A stretch of 64,000 nt of DNA. It comes from Planctomycetia bacterium. GTDB lineage: Bacteria; Planctomycetota; UBA8108; SXIK01. Both the position numbers and the translations under genes were made by a program. Positions 39,947-49,187 of this stretch are shown here, piece by piece; the stretch's first letter is position 1, and each line of letters begins with the position of its first letter. The DNA lies in the NCBI GenBank assembly GCA_005772855.1, contig SXIK01000219.1, positions 1-64,000 of the forward strand. Reading direction: 5' to 3'. Below the pieces are notes generated by a model that worked only from the letters and a program-made list of their open reading frames with translations, was not told the origin of the DNA and searched no databases.

Positions 39947-40818
39947 GTGATGCTCCTGGTTTTTCGCGGTCGCTTCACAAGGGCGCGGAGTGCTGCCAGA
40001 TTTTTTCGTATCCTGCCGTTTTCGGGCGGCAGCTCGAAAATGAAGGGTGCATGGGCGAAGCGCGCGTCGTTCAGGATTCGACGCAGTCCCTCCGCGCCCA
40101 GGTAGCCCTCTCCGATGTGCTCGTGGCGATCGACTCGCGTGCCCAGCTCTTTCTTGGAGTCGTTGATGTGTATGCAGAGCACCCGGGAGCTGCCGACGTG
40201 CTCTTCCAGCTCGGTCATGGATCTGTGGTAGCCTTCGTCGGTCCGAAGCTCGTAACCGGCAGCGAAGATGTGGCAGGTGTCCACGCAGACGCCTGGCCGC
40301 TCCGGGTCCCTCAGTCGATCGATCAGGTTTCCGATCGACGCGAAGCTCACGCAGATCGACGATCCCTGTCCGGCCGATGTCTCGAGCAGGATGCGTGTTC
40401 GGAAGCCTCTTGTCGCCCGGTGGACCCTGTCGAGTGCAGTTGCCGCGCGTCTTAGCCCTTCCTCTTCGCTGGTGCCTCCGTGCGAGCCGGGGTGCAGCAC
40501 GAGGCTGGAGATGCCGAGCGCTTCGCAGCGTTCCACCTCGATGCGCAGCGCCTCCGTCGACTTGTCACGAAGCTCCTTTACCGGGGATGCGAGGTTGATC
40601 AGGTAGGCTGCATGAGCCACGACGGGTTTATGGCCCGTGGCCCTGGCGCGGTCGTGAAAGGCCTGGAGCTGCTCGTCCGTGAGCGGCTTTGCTGCCCAGG
40701 CGCCCTTGTTCTTCGTGAAGATCTGGAGTGCGTCGCAGCCTTCCTCCACGGCGCGGTCCAGCGCCGTGTGGAGGCCGCCCTCGGTGGAGATGTGCGCGCC
40801 AATCAACATGGCGAGCAT
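39943..40818 (-). CDS. nfo: Deoxyribonuclease IV (AP endonuclease family 2)
   Basis: MLIGAHISTEGGLHTALDRAVEEGCDALQIFTKNKGAW ... LVLHPGSHGG ... VCVDTCHIFAAGYE ... CIHINDSKKELGTRVDRHEHIGEGYLG. Confidence 0.95.
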   Translation of the reverse strand: MLAMLIGAHISTEGGLHTALDRAVEEGCDALQIFTKNKGAWAAKPLTDEQLQAFHDRARATGHKPVVAHAAYLINLASPVKELRDKSTEALRIEVERCEALGISSLVLHPGSHGGTSEEEGLRRAATALDRVHRATRGFRTRILLETSAGQGSSICVSFASIGNLIDRLRDPERPGVCVDTCHIFAAGYELRTDEGYHRSMTELEEHVGSSRVLCIHINDSKKELGTRVDRHEHIGEGYLGAEGLRRILNDARFAHAPFIFELPPENGRIRKNLAALRALVKRPRKTRSIT

Positions 40819-41701
40819 GCTATCATGCCGCCGATTGTCAAACGACCCGCAGTCCGACCCCACCGATATTGATTCTGCCCAGGCCGAGTGGCTCGTCCAC
40901 CGGGGCGAGGTCCGATGCCTTGACGTGCGTACGCCGGATGAGTTCGTTGGCCTTGGCCACATCCCGGGCGCCATGCTCTTGCCCGTCGACTGGATCCCCA
41001 CCGCTCTCGGCACACTCTCGAGGGAAGGCAAGCCGATCCTGGTCGTCTGCGAGCACGGCATCCGGAGCGCCTTTGCTGCACGATACCTGGCTCGAGCCGG
41101 CTTCGAGGGAGTCCTGAACCTTCGTGGAGGGATGTCGGAGTGGAGCGGCCCTCGTGATCACGCGCCGGCAAACCCGTTCTCGAGTACAGGACCCTGCTCG
41201 TGGCTTGTCGAGAACGCCGATCTTCTCCCGCGGAGCGGTCGGGCGCTCGACCTTGCGTGCGGAGGGGGGCGTCACGCGTTCCTCCTGGGGGCCGTTGGGC
41301 TCGAGGTTGACGCTTTCGACGTCGACGCGGAGAAGGTGAGTGAAATCGCCGCGATTGCTGCGCAAACTCGGGTACGAGTCCATGCCCGAGTCGTGGACCT
41401 CGAGACAGGCGTCGCCGATCTTGGCGACACTCTGTACGACATCATCCTCGTCATCCACTATCTCCACCGCCCGCTCTTCCCGGTGATTTTGAAGGCGCTC
41501 AAGCCCGGCGGCATTCTCCTTTACGAGACCTTCACTCTCGATCAGGCAAGGCGTGGCAAGCCCACGAACCCGACGTTTCTCCTCACGCCTGGTGAGCTGC
41601 CGCGGCTGGTGGAGCCCCTCGAGGTGATTCGGCAGCGTGAAGGTGACTTTGACGGCCGTTGCGTCTCGGCCGTGGCAGCCAGAAGACAGCTCGAGCACTG
41701 A
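40817..41701 (+). CDS. Rhodanese domain fused to class I SAM methyltransferase (TehB-like)
   Basis: RCLDVRTPDEFVGLGHIPGAMLLPVDWI...VVCEHGIRSAFAARYLARAGFEGVLNLRGGMSEW then GRALDLACGGGRHAFLLGAVGLEVDAFDVD. Confidence 0.9.
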   Translation: MLSCRRLSNDPQSDPTDIDSAQAEWLVHRGEVRCLDVRTPDEFVGLGHIPGAMLLPVDWIPTALGTLSREGKPILVVCEHGIRSAFAARYLARAGFEGVLNLRGGMSEWSGPRDHAPANPFSSTGPCSWLVENADLLPRSGRALDLACGGGRHAFLLGAVGLEVDAFDVDAEKVSEIAAIAAQTRVRVHARVVDLETGVADLGDTLYDIILVIHYLHRPLFPVILKALKPGGILLYETFTLDQARRGKPTNPTFLLTPGELPRLVEPLEVIRQREGDFDGRCVSAVAARRQLEH

Positions 41702-41885
41702 GAGCGTGAGCCACCACTGGGCCCCGCCGCACGGTCCTCCGACGGAGGCGAGTGCCGCGCCGGAGACGCGTGGCGCCCCCCAGGCGCCAGGGAGGGCGCG
41801 TGTCGCCGCTCGCACCGAGAGGCCATCTGAAACACGCTTTCAAGTGCGTCTCGATTACAATCGTTGTCGAGGTTGATTGCAATCC

Positions 41886-44591
41886 ATGCAGCCAGCGAGC
41901 AACCCCATGCCTTCGACGCCAGCGGAGAACCGTGTTCGGGATCTGCTCGAACAGGCCGAGGTGCTATACAAGGGAGATCGCCATGCAGAGGCGGAGCCGC
42001 TCTTGCGTGAAGCCCTTCAGCTCGCAGAGCCGCAGTTGCCTCAGAAGCAAACGCAAGTGGCACTGGTGTGCGACCGCCTGGGCTACAATTGCCTTCGACG
42101 GGACAACCTCGGCGAGGCAGAGTCTCTGTTTCGAAGAGCCCTTGCGCTGCGTCGTGACGCCGTGGGTGTAGGGGACGTCGAGACGGCGGCAAGTTTCAAC
42201 AACCTGGGGCTGTTGCTCAGGGTCCAGGGCCGGCTGGCCGAGGCGGAGGTGCTTCTCCGGAGGGCACAGGAGGTATTCGAACGGCTGCTCGGCAGGGAGC
42301 ATGAAAAGTCGATTCGCGCTCTTACGAACTTGTCGCTCCTGGCTCTGGATCAATGCCGTCCGCAAGATGCTGAAAGATGCCTCCGGGCCGTCCTGGATTG
42401 CCGAATTCAGCCTGGAAAGTACCGCGACATGGAGAGAAGTCGATGCCTTTACCGCCTGGCGAACATACTCTGCGCAGAGGAGAGGTTCTCGGAGGCAGAG
42501 CCTCTTTATCGAGAAGCGGTCACTTGCCTGGGCGGGGTCTCCGGGGAATCCAGCTACGAGGCTGCGAGCGTGAGGTTGTCGCTGTCACGCTGCTTGCGGG
42601 CTCGCGGACAGTTGAGCGACGCTCATGAATGCTTGATCGAGGGCCTTCAGATGATCTCGGGCACCTTCGGAGATCAGCACCTCCACTCCGCGGCGGGCTT
42701 TGTCGAGCTGGGAGTGATTCTCGAAGCCCAGGGAAAGCTCGGCGAGGCAGAGTCCTACCTTCGCAAGGCGCTCGATATTCGGTTGCACACGCTCGGCGCT
42801 TCGGCCGTGGAGACAGTGGAAGCGCAACATGTCCTCGGAGCGATGCTGCTGGCGCAAGGAAGGCTCATGGAGGCCGAGGAGCTGCTGCACGCTGCAGCCG
42901 AGGGCTTCGAGACCTCCAGACTTTACGTGAGCTACGAAGGTCTCGAGCGGGCGGCGGTTGGCTTTGCGCGATCGCCCCTGTCGAGGTGGGCCGTCTGTCT
43001 TGCCAGGTGCGGAAGGGTTGGCGAGGCCTGGGCAGCGCTGGAGCGTGGTCTCGCGCGAGGGCTTCTGGACGAGGTCGCCGCACGCCGAGACCGCCGGCTC
43101 GACTCCGAGGAGGCAGCGCAGCTCCAGCTCCTGCGCACGGAGCTCGTGCGGCACGCGGCGTCAACGTCTCAAGACCTTCGCGAGGCCGAAGTCGCAAGAA
43201 CGCGGCTTCTCGAGTTTGAAGAGAAGCTGTCAGGGAGGTACGGCACGGCTGCGGGTGAAGTTCACTCCGTGGACCGGATCCAGTCGCGGCTCCGGGTCGG
43301 CACCGCCCTGGTGGTTTGGTTGGATCTGCCTCACAGGCCTCTGTCCCGGCATCCCATCGGAGAATCGTGGGCTTTTGTCCTGCCGGCGAGGGGAGAACCT
43401 CTTTGCGTGGCGATTCAAGGAGGAGGCCAGGAGGGCGCATGGAGACCAGAAGACCACAACTTGGCGGATCGAGTCCGTCATCTGCTTGCGCGCCCGCCGT
43501 ACGGACAGAGCGCAGGGGAGCTTGACCGTCTCCTCCATGAGCTGCGCGAGCAGAGGCTCAGCCCTCTGGAGCGTCTGCTCGAAAAGCAGGAGGCATTTCA
43601 CCCTGTTCGAAAGCTCATCGTCGTTCCCATCGACGCCATGGCGGGGATTCCGCTGGAGGCGTTGTCGGAAAAATACGAGGTAACCTACGCGCCCTCGGGC
43701 ACCTTGCTCGGCGCCCTTACGAAATCAGGAGTGAGCCCTCGCGCGAGCCCCGGGCCCGAGGTCCTCGTCGTGGGAGATCCTGCCACGGGACCCGGGGGCA
43801 CCTTCTCCTCCGGCCTGGGCCCACTTCCGGGAGCAAGGGCCGAGGCGGAGGCGATCGACTGCATCGCCCGCAGCCTGGATTCGCCCTCCAAGGGACGCTG
43901 CGACAAGCTGATCGGTTCGGACGCCAGCGAAGCCTCTCTGGACCGGCTCGCGCAGAGTGGTCGGCTCGCGACCTATCGCTACCTTCACTTCGCGGTCCAT
44001 GCGCTCGTCGACGACGCCGCTCCGCTCCGCTCCGAGCTCCTGCTGGCGCAGGATCAGCTCCTCGATCCAACGGAGCAAGCGATCTCCGGCCGCCCTATTT
44101 GCCGTGGGAGTCTGACGGCGGGAAAAGTGCTGCGCACGTGGAGCCTCAACGCGGAGCTGGTCGTCCTGAGTGGTTGCCAGACGGCGCTGGGAAAGGGGCT
44201 TGGCGGAGAAGGCACGATCGGCTTCGTGCAAACATTCCTCATAGCTGGAGTGCGCAGTGTCCTCGTGAGCCTCTGGAAGGTTGACGACGTTGCCACGTCG
44301 CTGCTCATGTCGAGGTTCTACGAGGGAATCCTGGTGCGCCGCCTCGCGAAGTCCGAAGCCCTGCGGGAAGCGAAGCGGTGGCTGCGAAACATGACTCGCC
44401 AGGAGGCGGCTCGTCACATCGGCGAGTTGGGCTTGCTCGGGGTATCTCGAGGTGCTTGTGACGAATCGGCGGTCTCGAGTGACTCGGCCGACCTGACCGG
44501 AGGTGTCAGTCGCGAAGACCTGCCCTTCGATCACCCGTTTTACTGGGCCGCCTTTGTGCTCTTCGGCCCGGGTGATCGGCTCGGCCCCTGA
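41886..44591 (+). CDS. TPR-repeat + CHAT domain (caspase-like) protein
   Basis: Multiple TPRs (e.g. EAESLFRRALALRRDAVGVGDVETAASFNNLGLLLRVQGRLAEAEVLLRRAQEVFERLLG); CHAT motifs RYLHFAVHALVDD and AELVVLSGCQTALGKGLGGEGTIGFVQTFLIAGVRSVLVSLWKVDD; HPFYWAAFVLFGPG. Confidence 0.95.
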   Translation: MQPASNPMPSTPAENRVRDLLEQAEVLYKGDRHAEAEPLLREALQLAEPQLPQKQTQVALVCDRLGYNCLRRDNLGEAESLFRRALALRRDAVGVGDVETAASFNNLGLLLRVQGRLAEAEVLLRRAQEVFERLLGREHEKSIRALTNLSLLALDQCRPQDAERCLRAVLDCRIQPGKYRDMERSRCLYRLANILCAEERFSEAEPLYREAVTCLGGVSGESSYEAASVRLSLSRCLRARGQLSDAHECLIEGLQMISGTFGDQHLHSAAGFVELGVILEAQGKLGEAESYLRKALDIRLHTLGASAVETVEAQHVLGAMLLAQGRLMEAEELLHAAAEGFETSRLYVSYEGLERAAVGFARSPLSRWAVCLARCGRVGEAWAALERGLARGLLDEVAARRDRRLDSEEAAQLQLLRTELVRHAASTSQDLREAEVARTRLLEFEEKLSGRYGTAAGEVHSVDRIQSRLRVGTALVVWLDLPHRPLSRHPIGESWAFVLPARGEPLCVAIQGGGQEGAWRPEDHNLADRVRHLLARPPYGQSAGELDRLLHELREQRLSPLERLLEKQEAFHPVRKLIVVPIDAMAGIPLEALSEKYEVTYAPSGTLLGALTKSGVSPRASPGPEVLVVGDPATGPGGTFSSGLGPLPGARAEAEAIDCIARSLDSPSKGRCDKLIGSDASEASLDRLAQSGRLATYRYLHFAVHALVDDAAPLRSELLLAQDQLLDPTEQAISGRPICRGSLTAGKVLRTWSLNAELVVLSGCQTALGKGLGGEGTIGFVQTFLIAGVRSVLVSLWKVDDVATSLLMSRFYEGILVRRLAKSEALREAKRWLRNMTRQEAARHIGELGLLGVSRGACDESAVSSDSADLTGGVSREDLPFDHPFYWAAFVLFGPGDRLGP

Positions 44592-44710
44592 TGGAGCGTC
44601 GGACGGCTCCGGCGCTGTGGTCTCCTGAGCGGCGGGACGATTATCGTGCTCTCGGTGCCGCGGGGCAGGAATCGGTGGCGGAGTATCTCCTCTGGACGGG
44701 CGGGTGGTAC

Positions 44711-47700
44711 TCAGCAGGGATAGGAGTCACAGGGAAACGGACCCTCGACGGGTGGAATCGGGTCGCGGCCGCAGCCCGTCTGCCCCTCGACTGGGCCAGG
44801 GCTTGGGGGGGTCGAATTGCCCAGAAAGAGGTAGTTGAGGATGAAGATTCCGTCTGACACATCCACCTTGTTGTCGTCATTGGCGTCGGCGGCAGCATGG
44901 CAAGGCAAGGCGCGGGTACCGAGGTAAAGCCAGCCGAACACCGTGACTGCGTCACTGAGGTCCGTCTCGCGATCCCCGTTGGCATCGGCCCTGTAAAAAA
45001 GGATGAAGTCCCCGATGTCCGCAATGCCACCCCCGCCGACGTTGAGCTCGTCGATCTCGAGGATCACGGTCTCTTCGCCGGTGCCTCCCGAGAAGCCGAC
45101 GTAGCCTTCGCTGGCATTCTCCTCCACGGGTTCGGTCTCGATGTCGAGAACGGGCGTGCCGCCTGGAGGGCCGATTCCGCCTCCGCCCCCGCCTCCACGG
45201 TTGGGGCGCAGCCAGGCGCGGACGTGCCCGTGGTCATAGAGCACCTGCACGTGAATTCCTTCCGGATCGAACACATCCGGCAGGCGATCGTCGGGCACCC
45301 CGAATTGAAGGTTGCGCTGAAGGCTGTGCACGGTCGCATTCGCATCGACTGCCACGTGATACGGTCCCGTGCCGGTGCCGAGAGGGCCCGCGATCGGATC
45401 CCAGCCGGACACATTGACGCCATCGCCGTCGTTCACGACCTCGCTCGTGTGCCTCAGATCGATCTCCACCGCGATGCTGTTGCGTGAAGCATCGGCCGTG
45501 CGCAGGACACTTTCGTCCCGCGATTGATTGATCTTCGCAAAGCCGAGCCCATCGGCAGCGTCGCCGCGCCGGAAATCGAGGAGGCCCGGATTGTCCTTCT
45601 GCGCCCTGTCGATACCCATCAGGAACAGCGTGAGCCCGTGACCCGGAGCACCGCCCGGCCCATCGCCCGCCTGGTGAGCGTTGTACCTGGCGAAGACGTC
45701 GAACTCGAGCAGGAAAAAACCCCTGAGGTCGAGGGGACGGTTCCAGTAGGCAGCAGTCGCGGCATTTTGGCCGCTGCCTTGAGGGTCGTTGCGAAGGTTC
45801 GTGATGCGCAGCCGGTTCTCAACAACCTTAGGCTTGAACGTAGCGCTTGAGCTGGTGCACGTCCAGCCCACAGGGCAGTCGCCTTCGAGGTCGGCGTCGA
45901 AGTCGAATCTCCCGAGCGGCTTGACGACCTCCCCTTCAACGTACTTGGGCACAATGGGCGAGGGAAAGCCGCGCGAGTAGCGGTCCCAGGAGATCACCTG
46001 CGCCTCGCAGCCGAGCTCAGAGCTTGAGGCGACGCCGACGAGCATCGTCCGGGGTGGTTCGTACCACGCAAACGAGCCCAGCGCACGCCACGAGCCCGGG
46101 CTCCCATCCCGAGAAGCGTAACCGTAAAACGAGTTGCCCCTCCGCACGAGTCGTAGCCATGGCGCGAGGTTTCGAGAGTCGCCCTCCACCTGGACCCTCG
46201 GGTCCACCGAGACGGGGTTGCAGGAAGCCGCAAGCGGTTCGACACCAAAGACGTCCTGCCACCAGATGAAATTGGGTTCCTCGACACCGCCCTGCCCGCC
46301 GGTCTTGTGGCGGAGCCCGATCCTGGGTCCTGGTCTGCCGCAGGTCAAGTCCTTCGCGGCTTGATTGAAGGTGAAAAAGTAAGCTGACTCCGGCGAGCAA
46401 TCCCACCTGGCCATGAGGCCGAACTTCCCCGTCGCAAGGTCGAAATCGGAGAAGCGAGCCTCAACTGTGAAGTCCCCCTCAAGAACCTCGTAAACGAAAT
46501 GAAACTGATCGCCACCGTTTCCAATCGTCGTTCCTCCGCCAAGGGTCGTGTAGACGTCGTCCGTCGGATCCGCAGTTCCGTTCGTGTTCAGGGAGATCGA
46601 TCCGGGCGCGCAGGGGCCGCCCCTGCCGATATTGTGTGAGTTTTGAAAGACGCCGAGGGGGCCTGTCGGCAGATCTTGAAAATAAAGCGCCCGAGGGCCA
46701 TCCGTTTCGGCGGTACCGGCGCGGCCGGTGACCAGCAGGGAAGTGCCCGGGGGACGTTGCACCGAGTAATGAACCCCGTTCCCCAACAGGTTGCCGGGCA
46801 CTTGCCAGGTGATCTTCACGCCCACTGGATCCGTCTCGAACGGCGGCTCGAGACGCTCTCCATCAAGCACGAGCGCTCTGAACCGTACTGTCTGCGTCGC
46901 CACACCACTGGAGTGGTGTTCGCTGTTCGCGAAGCCGACGAGAAGTCTCTGCGGGGCATTCTGGCCCCAGTCCTCGGCGTGGTCCTGAGTCCAGTTCGCG
47001 TCATCCCGCGGATCGAGGCGCCCATCCATCATGGCCTGCGTGTGGGCGTGCCAGCCCTGGATCACCGTGCCGCGTCGGGTGAGTCGGAAGCAGAGGGGGT
47101 GAGGCACGGTGCCCGCGATCGGTGCCTCGAAGAGGCCGCCGCTCTGGCATGCAAGGTGGAAGCGCCTGCCAGCCACCCGGGCGGCGTCCTGGAGGTCGGG
47201 AAGGTGGTCCTGGATCATGGTGAAACGGGAGCAAGTTTCGAGAGTCTCTCTCGCCATGAGGCCGAACTTGCCCCAGCGTCCCTGGCCCGTCGAGTGCTTC
47301 CTCGAGAGGATGCAGACCGAGACATCGAAGTCGCCCTCTATCCGGTTGTACGCGAACTCAAAGCTGTCACCCCCCTCCCAGATATCGCCGCCGGTTGAGC
47401 TCGTCGACTGATACTCCCGGGGGAGAATGGTCTGTGTTGTGCCGCTCTCTTCACCCCGGTCGGCGCCGACAACGCGGTGGTTGGAGAAGTCGATTCCCGG
47501 CGGCATGGGCGGCGGAATGAGCGGAGTCGGGAAAAGCAAGCTCGTTGTGCCGCCACTGGAGATGTCGAAGACGTTGGCGGGGCTCATCGCGGTGGCGCGC
47601 AGCTCCTCGCAGACAAGGTAGGAGGTTCTCGTGTCGAAGCTGGCTCCCGAAAGCGTCACCACGTGGCTCGGGCTCGGGCAGAAGTAGTCGGTGTCGAGGA

Positions 47701-48436
47701 CCCTTCGGGTGAGGACCGGCAAGTTCGGACCCTTGAGATCAGTCGTCGCGCCCAGAATGCGCACGAGGGGGTTTCCGGTGGTGGTGATCTTCTGGCCATC
47801 AGGCGTGGTCAGTGCAAGGCGGAACGCGAAGTCGCCGATCCCATCCCACACGAGCGCGGTGAGGCGATTCACGCCCGGCTCGAGCACGGCGACGGGACGC
47901 TCGATGCAGTCGGTGAAGAGTCCCCGGCACGTGCTTGTGTTTGCAATGAGGCCCGTGTTGAGCCAGACCTGGATCGAATCGTCGCTTGCGAGACAAACGT
48001 TGACAGGTAGCGGAGCTCCGGTGAGGTTCTCGACGTACGTCACTGCGATTGCCAGGATGAAGTCATCCACGAGACCACGGGAGTCCAGGTAGCTCTCAAA
48101 ATCGACGACGTCCGGGTCGGGCCCGAGGTCCAGGGCGACAAACTGGGGTTGGCCCACGCCTCGGTACTCGAGGCTGTGCGCAGTGCCACCAAAGTCAATG
48201 TCGCTCCAGACAGTACCGACGACCGGGTTCTCTTGCCGGATGATGTGCGGCGCGACCCAATTTTCGAGCATCGTGTGAGCGCCCCCGCCCGTGCAGTCGT
48301 TGGCCTGGAGCGGAAGCAGGCAGGCCCACTGGTCGGCTTGAATAAAGCCATTCGGATTCTGAGCGACGACCTGGCCGCATCCGACCAGCAGAAACAGAAA
48401 TCCCAGTGCCCACGAGTGCTTGTAGGCTGGACTCAT
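44711..48436 (-). CDS. Secreted multidomain protein: duplicated DUF1349/concanavalin-like modules, L-type lectin-like domain, C-terminal dockerin-like EF-hand pair
   Basis: Signal/lipobox LFLLVGCG; GDSFEFAYNRIEGDFDVSV...GKFGLMARE and GDQFHFVYEVLEGDFTVEARF...GKFGLMARW; FFLLEFDVFARYNAH...HGLTLFLMG...IAVEIDL; YRADANGDRETDLSDAVTVFGWLYLGTRALPCHAAADANDDNKVDVSDGIFILNYLFLGNSTPPSPGP. Confidence 0.85.
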   Translation of the reverse strand: MSPAYKHSWALGFLFLLVGCGQVVAQNPNGFIQADQWACLLPLQANDCTGGGAHTMLENWVAPHIIRQENPVVGTVWSDIDFGGTAHSLEYRGVGQPQFVALDLGPDPDVVDFESYLDSRGLVDDFILAIAVTYVENLTGAPLPVNVCLASDDSIQVWLNTGLIANTSTCRGLFTDCIERPVAVLEPGVNRLTALVWDGIGDFAFRLALTTPDGQKITTTGNPLVRILGATTDLKGPNLPVLTRRVLDTDYFCPSPSHVVTLSGASFDTRTSYLVCEELRATAMSPANVFDISSGGTTSLLFPTPLIPPPMPPGIDFSNHRVVGADRGEESGTTQTILPREYQSTSSTGGDIWEGGDSFEFAYNRIEGDFDVSVCILSRKHSTGQGRWGKFGLMARETLETCSRFTMIQDHLPDLQDAARVAGRRFHLACQSGGLFEAPIAGTVPHPLCFRLTRRGTVIQGWHAHTQAMMDGRLDPRDDANWTQDHAEDWGQNAPQRLLVGFANSEHHSSGVATQTVRFRALVLDGERLEPPFETDPVGVKITWQVPGNLLGNGVHYSVQRPPGTSLLVTGRAGTAETDGPRALYFQDLPTGPLGVFQNSHNIGRGGPCAPGSISLNTNGTADPTDDVYTTLGGGTTIGNGGDQFHFVYEVLEGDFTVEARFSDFDLATGKFGLMARWDCSPESAYFFTFNQAAKDLTCGRPGPRIGLRHKTGGQGGVEEPNFIWWQDVFGVEPLAASCNPVSVDPRVQVEGDSRNLAPWLRLVRRGNSFYGYASRDGSPGSWRALGSFAWYEPPRTMLVGVASSSELGCEAQVISWDRYSRGFPSPIVPKYVEGEVVKPLGRFDFDADLEGDCPVGWTCTSSSATFKPKVVENRLRITNLRNDPQGSGQNAATAAYWNRPLDLRGFFLLEFDVFARYNAHQAGDGPGGAPGHGLTLFLMGIDRAQKDNPGLLDFRRGDAADGLGFAKINQSRDESVLRTADASRNSIAVEIDLRHTSEVVNDGDGVNVSGWDPIAGPLGTGTGPYHVAVDANATVHSLQRNLQFGVPDDRLPDVFDPEGIHVQVLYDHGHVRAWLRPNRGGGGGGGIGPPGGTPVLDIETEPVEENASEGYVGFSGGTGEETVILEIDELNVGGGGIADIGDFILFYRADANGDRETDLSDAVTVFGWLYLGTRALPCHAAADANDDNKVDVSDGIFILNYLFLGNSTPPSPGPVEGQTGCGRDPIPPVEGPFPCDSYPC

Positions 48437-48484
48437 ACCCGGACTCCAGACGGTCCTGGTGAATCTTGGACCCTTGTCAAATTA

Positions 48485-49186
48485 TTACGATTCATGGACG
48501 AAGGTCAAAGCCTGAACTTCGAGTTCTGCGTGGCCGCGAAGAGCGGAAAGGGCGCCCTCGAGCGTCGCCTCGTGTGACGCCACGTTGGCCCGGGCTGTCC
48601 TGGCCGCCTCATCGATGATGGTGCGAAAGTCGTCCGCCGTGCGGGGTGTCGCGCTTGCAAGCATTACGAAGGATTCCGTCCCCGTGCTCTGGTCAAGCCG
48701 ATAAGGTCCCAGGCGGGATGGCCCTGGAGCACAGGTCTTCGCCTGCGAGCTCACGGGCACGAGCACAAGTGCGCTGGTGAGCATCGCGACGAAGACCGTC
48801 GCCTCGCGTTCGGGGCTCCAGTGGATCACCACGCGGTCGCCGCTCCTGAACCTCGTCTCGTGGGCCCCGCGAAGAGTGCCCTCGTGCGCCAGGGCGAGGC
48901 GGGCCCCTCGCAGGAGCGGTGTGGTGGCTCTCTGCGCCTCGTCGACTCGCTCCGCGATCCAATCGCCAGCGGACCGGGCCGCCGCCTCCGTCGCGCTCTT
49001 GAGGCGCTCGAGAAGGCCCGGCGCCCGGGCTTGAAGCTCGGCGTCGACTCGGTCGAGCGCGCCGTGCAACGCGGTCAGGTCCCTCGGGGCCTGGAAGAGG
49101 TTGGGGGAACGTCGAACTGCCTGGCCCCACTTCCGGAGGAGGGCCGCCAGCGCCGGGTCGTCGAAGTCGTCATGTTCGGTCGTCAT
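48485..49186 (-). CDS. Hypothetical protein translationally linked to ECF sigma factor (candidate anti-sigma/regulatory)
   Basis: Start codon 1 nt after sigma-factor stop codon (TGACATG); SGDRVVIHWSPEREATVFVAMLTSALVLVPVSS segment. Confidence 0.65.
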   Translation of the reverse strand: MTTEHDDFDDPALAALLRKWGQAVRRSPNLFQAPRDLTALHGALDRVDAELQARAPGLLERLKSATEAAARSAGDWIAERVDEAQRATTPLLRGARLALAHEGTLRGAHETRFRSGDRVVIHWSPEREATVFVAMLTSALVLVPVSSQAKTCAPGPSRLGPYRLDQSTGTESFVMLASATPRTADDFRTIIDEAARTARANVASHEATLEGALSALRGHAELEVQALTFVHES

Positions 49187-49187
49187 G

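Noticed and set aside
44591-44857. 88-aa ORF starting at the CHAT stop codon (MERRTAPALWSPERRDD...)
   Set aside because: Overlaps the 3' end of the supported 44711 gene on the opposite strand; only the first ~120 nt are free and no motif is visible
45160-45200. Low-complexity CCGCCTCCGCCCCCGCCTCC tract
   Set aside because: It encodes the polyglycine linker of the 1241-aa protein; ordinary coding low complexity
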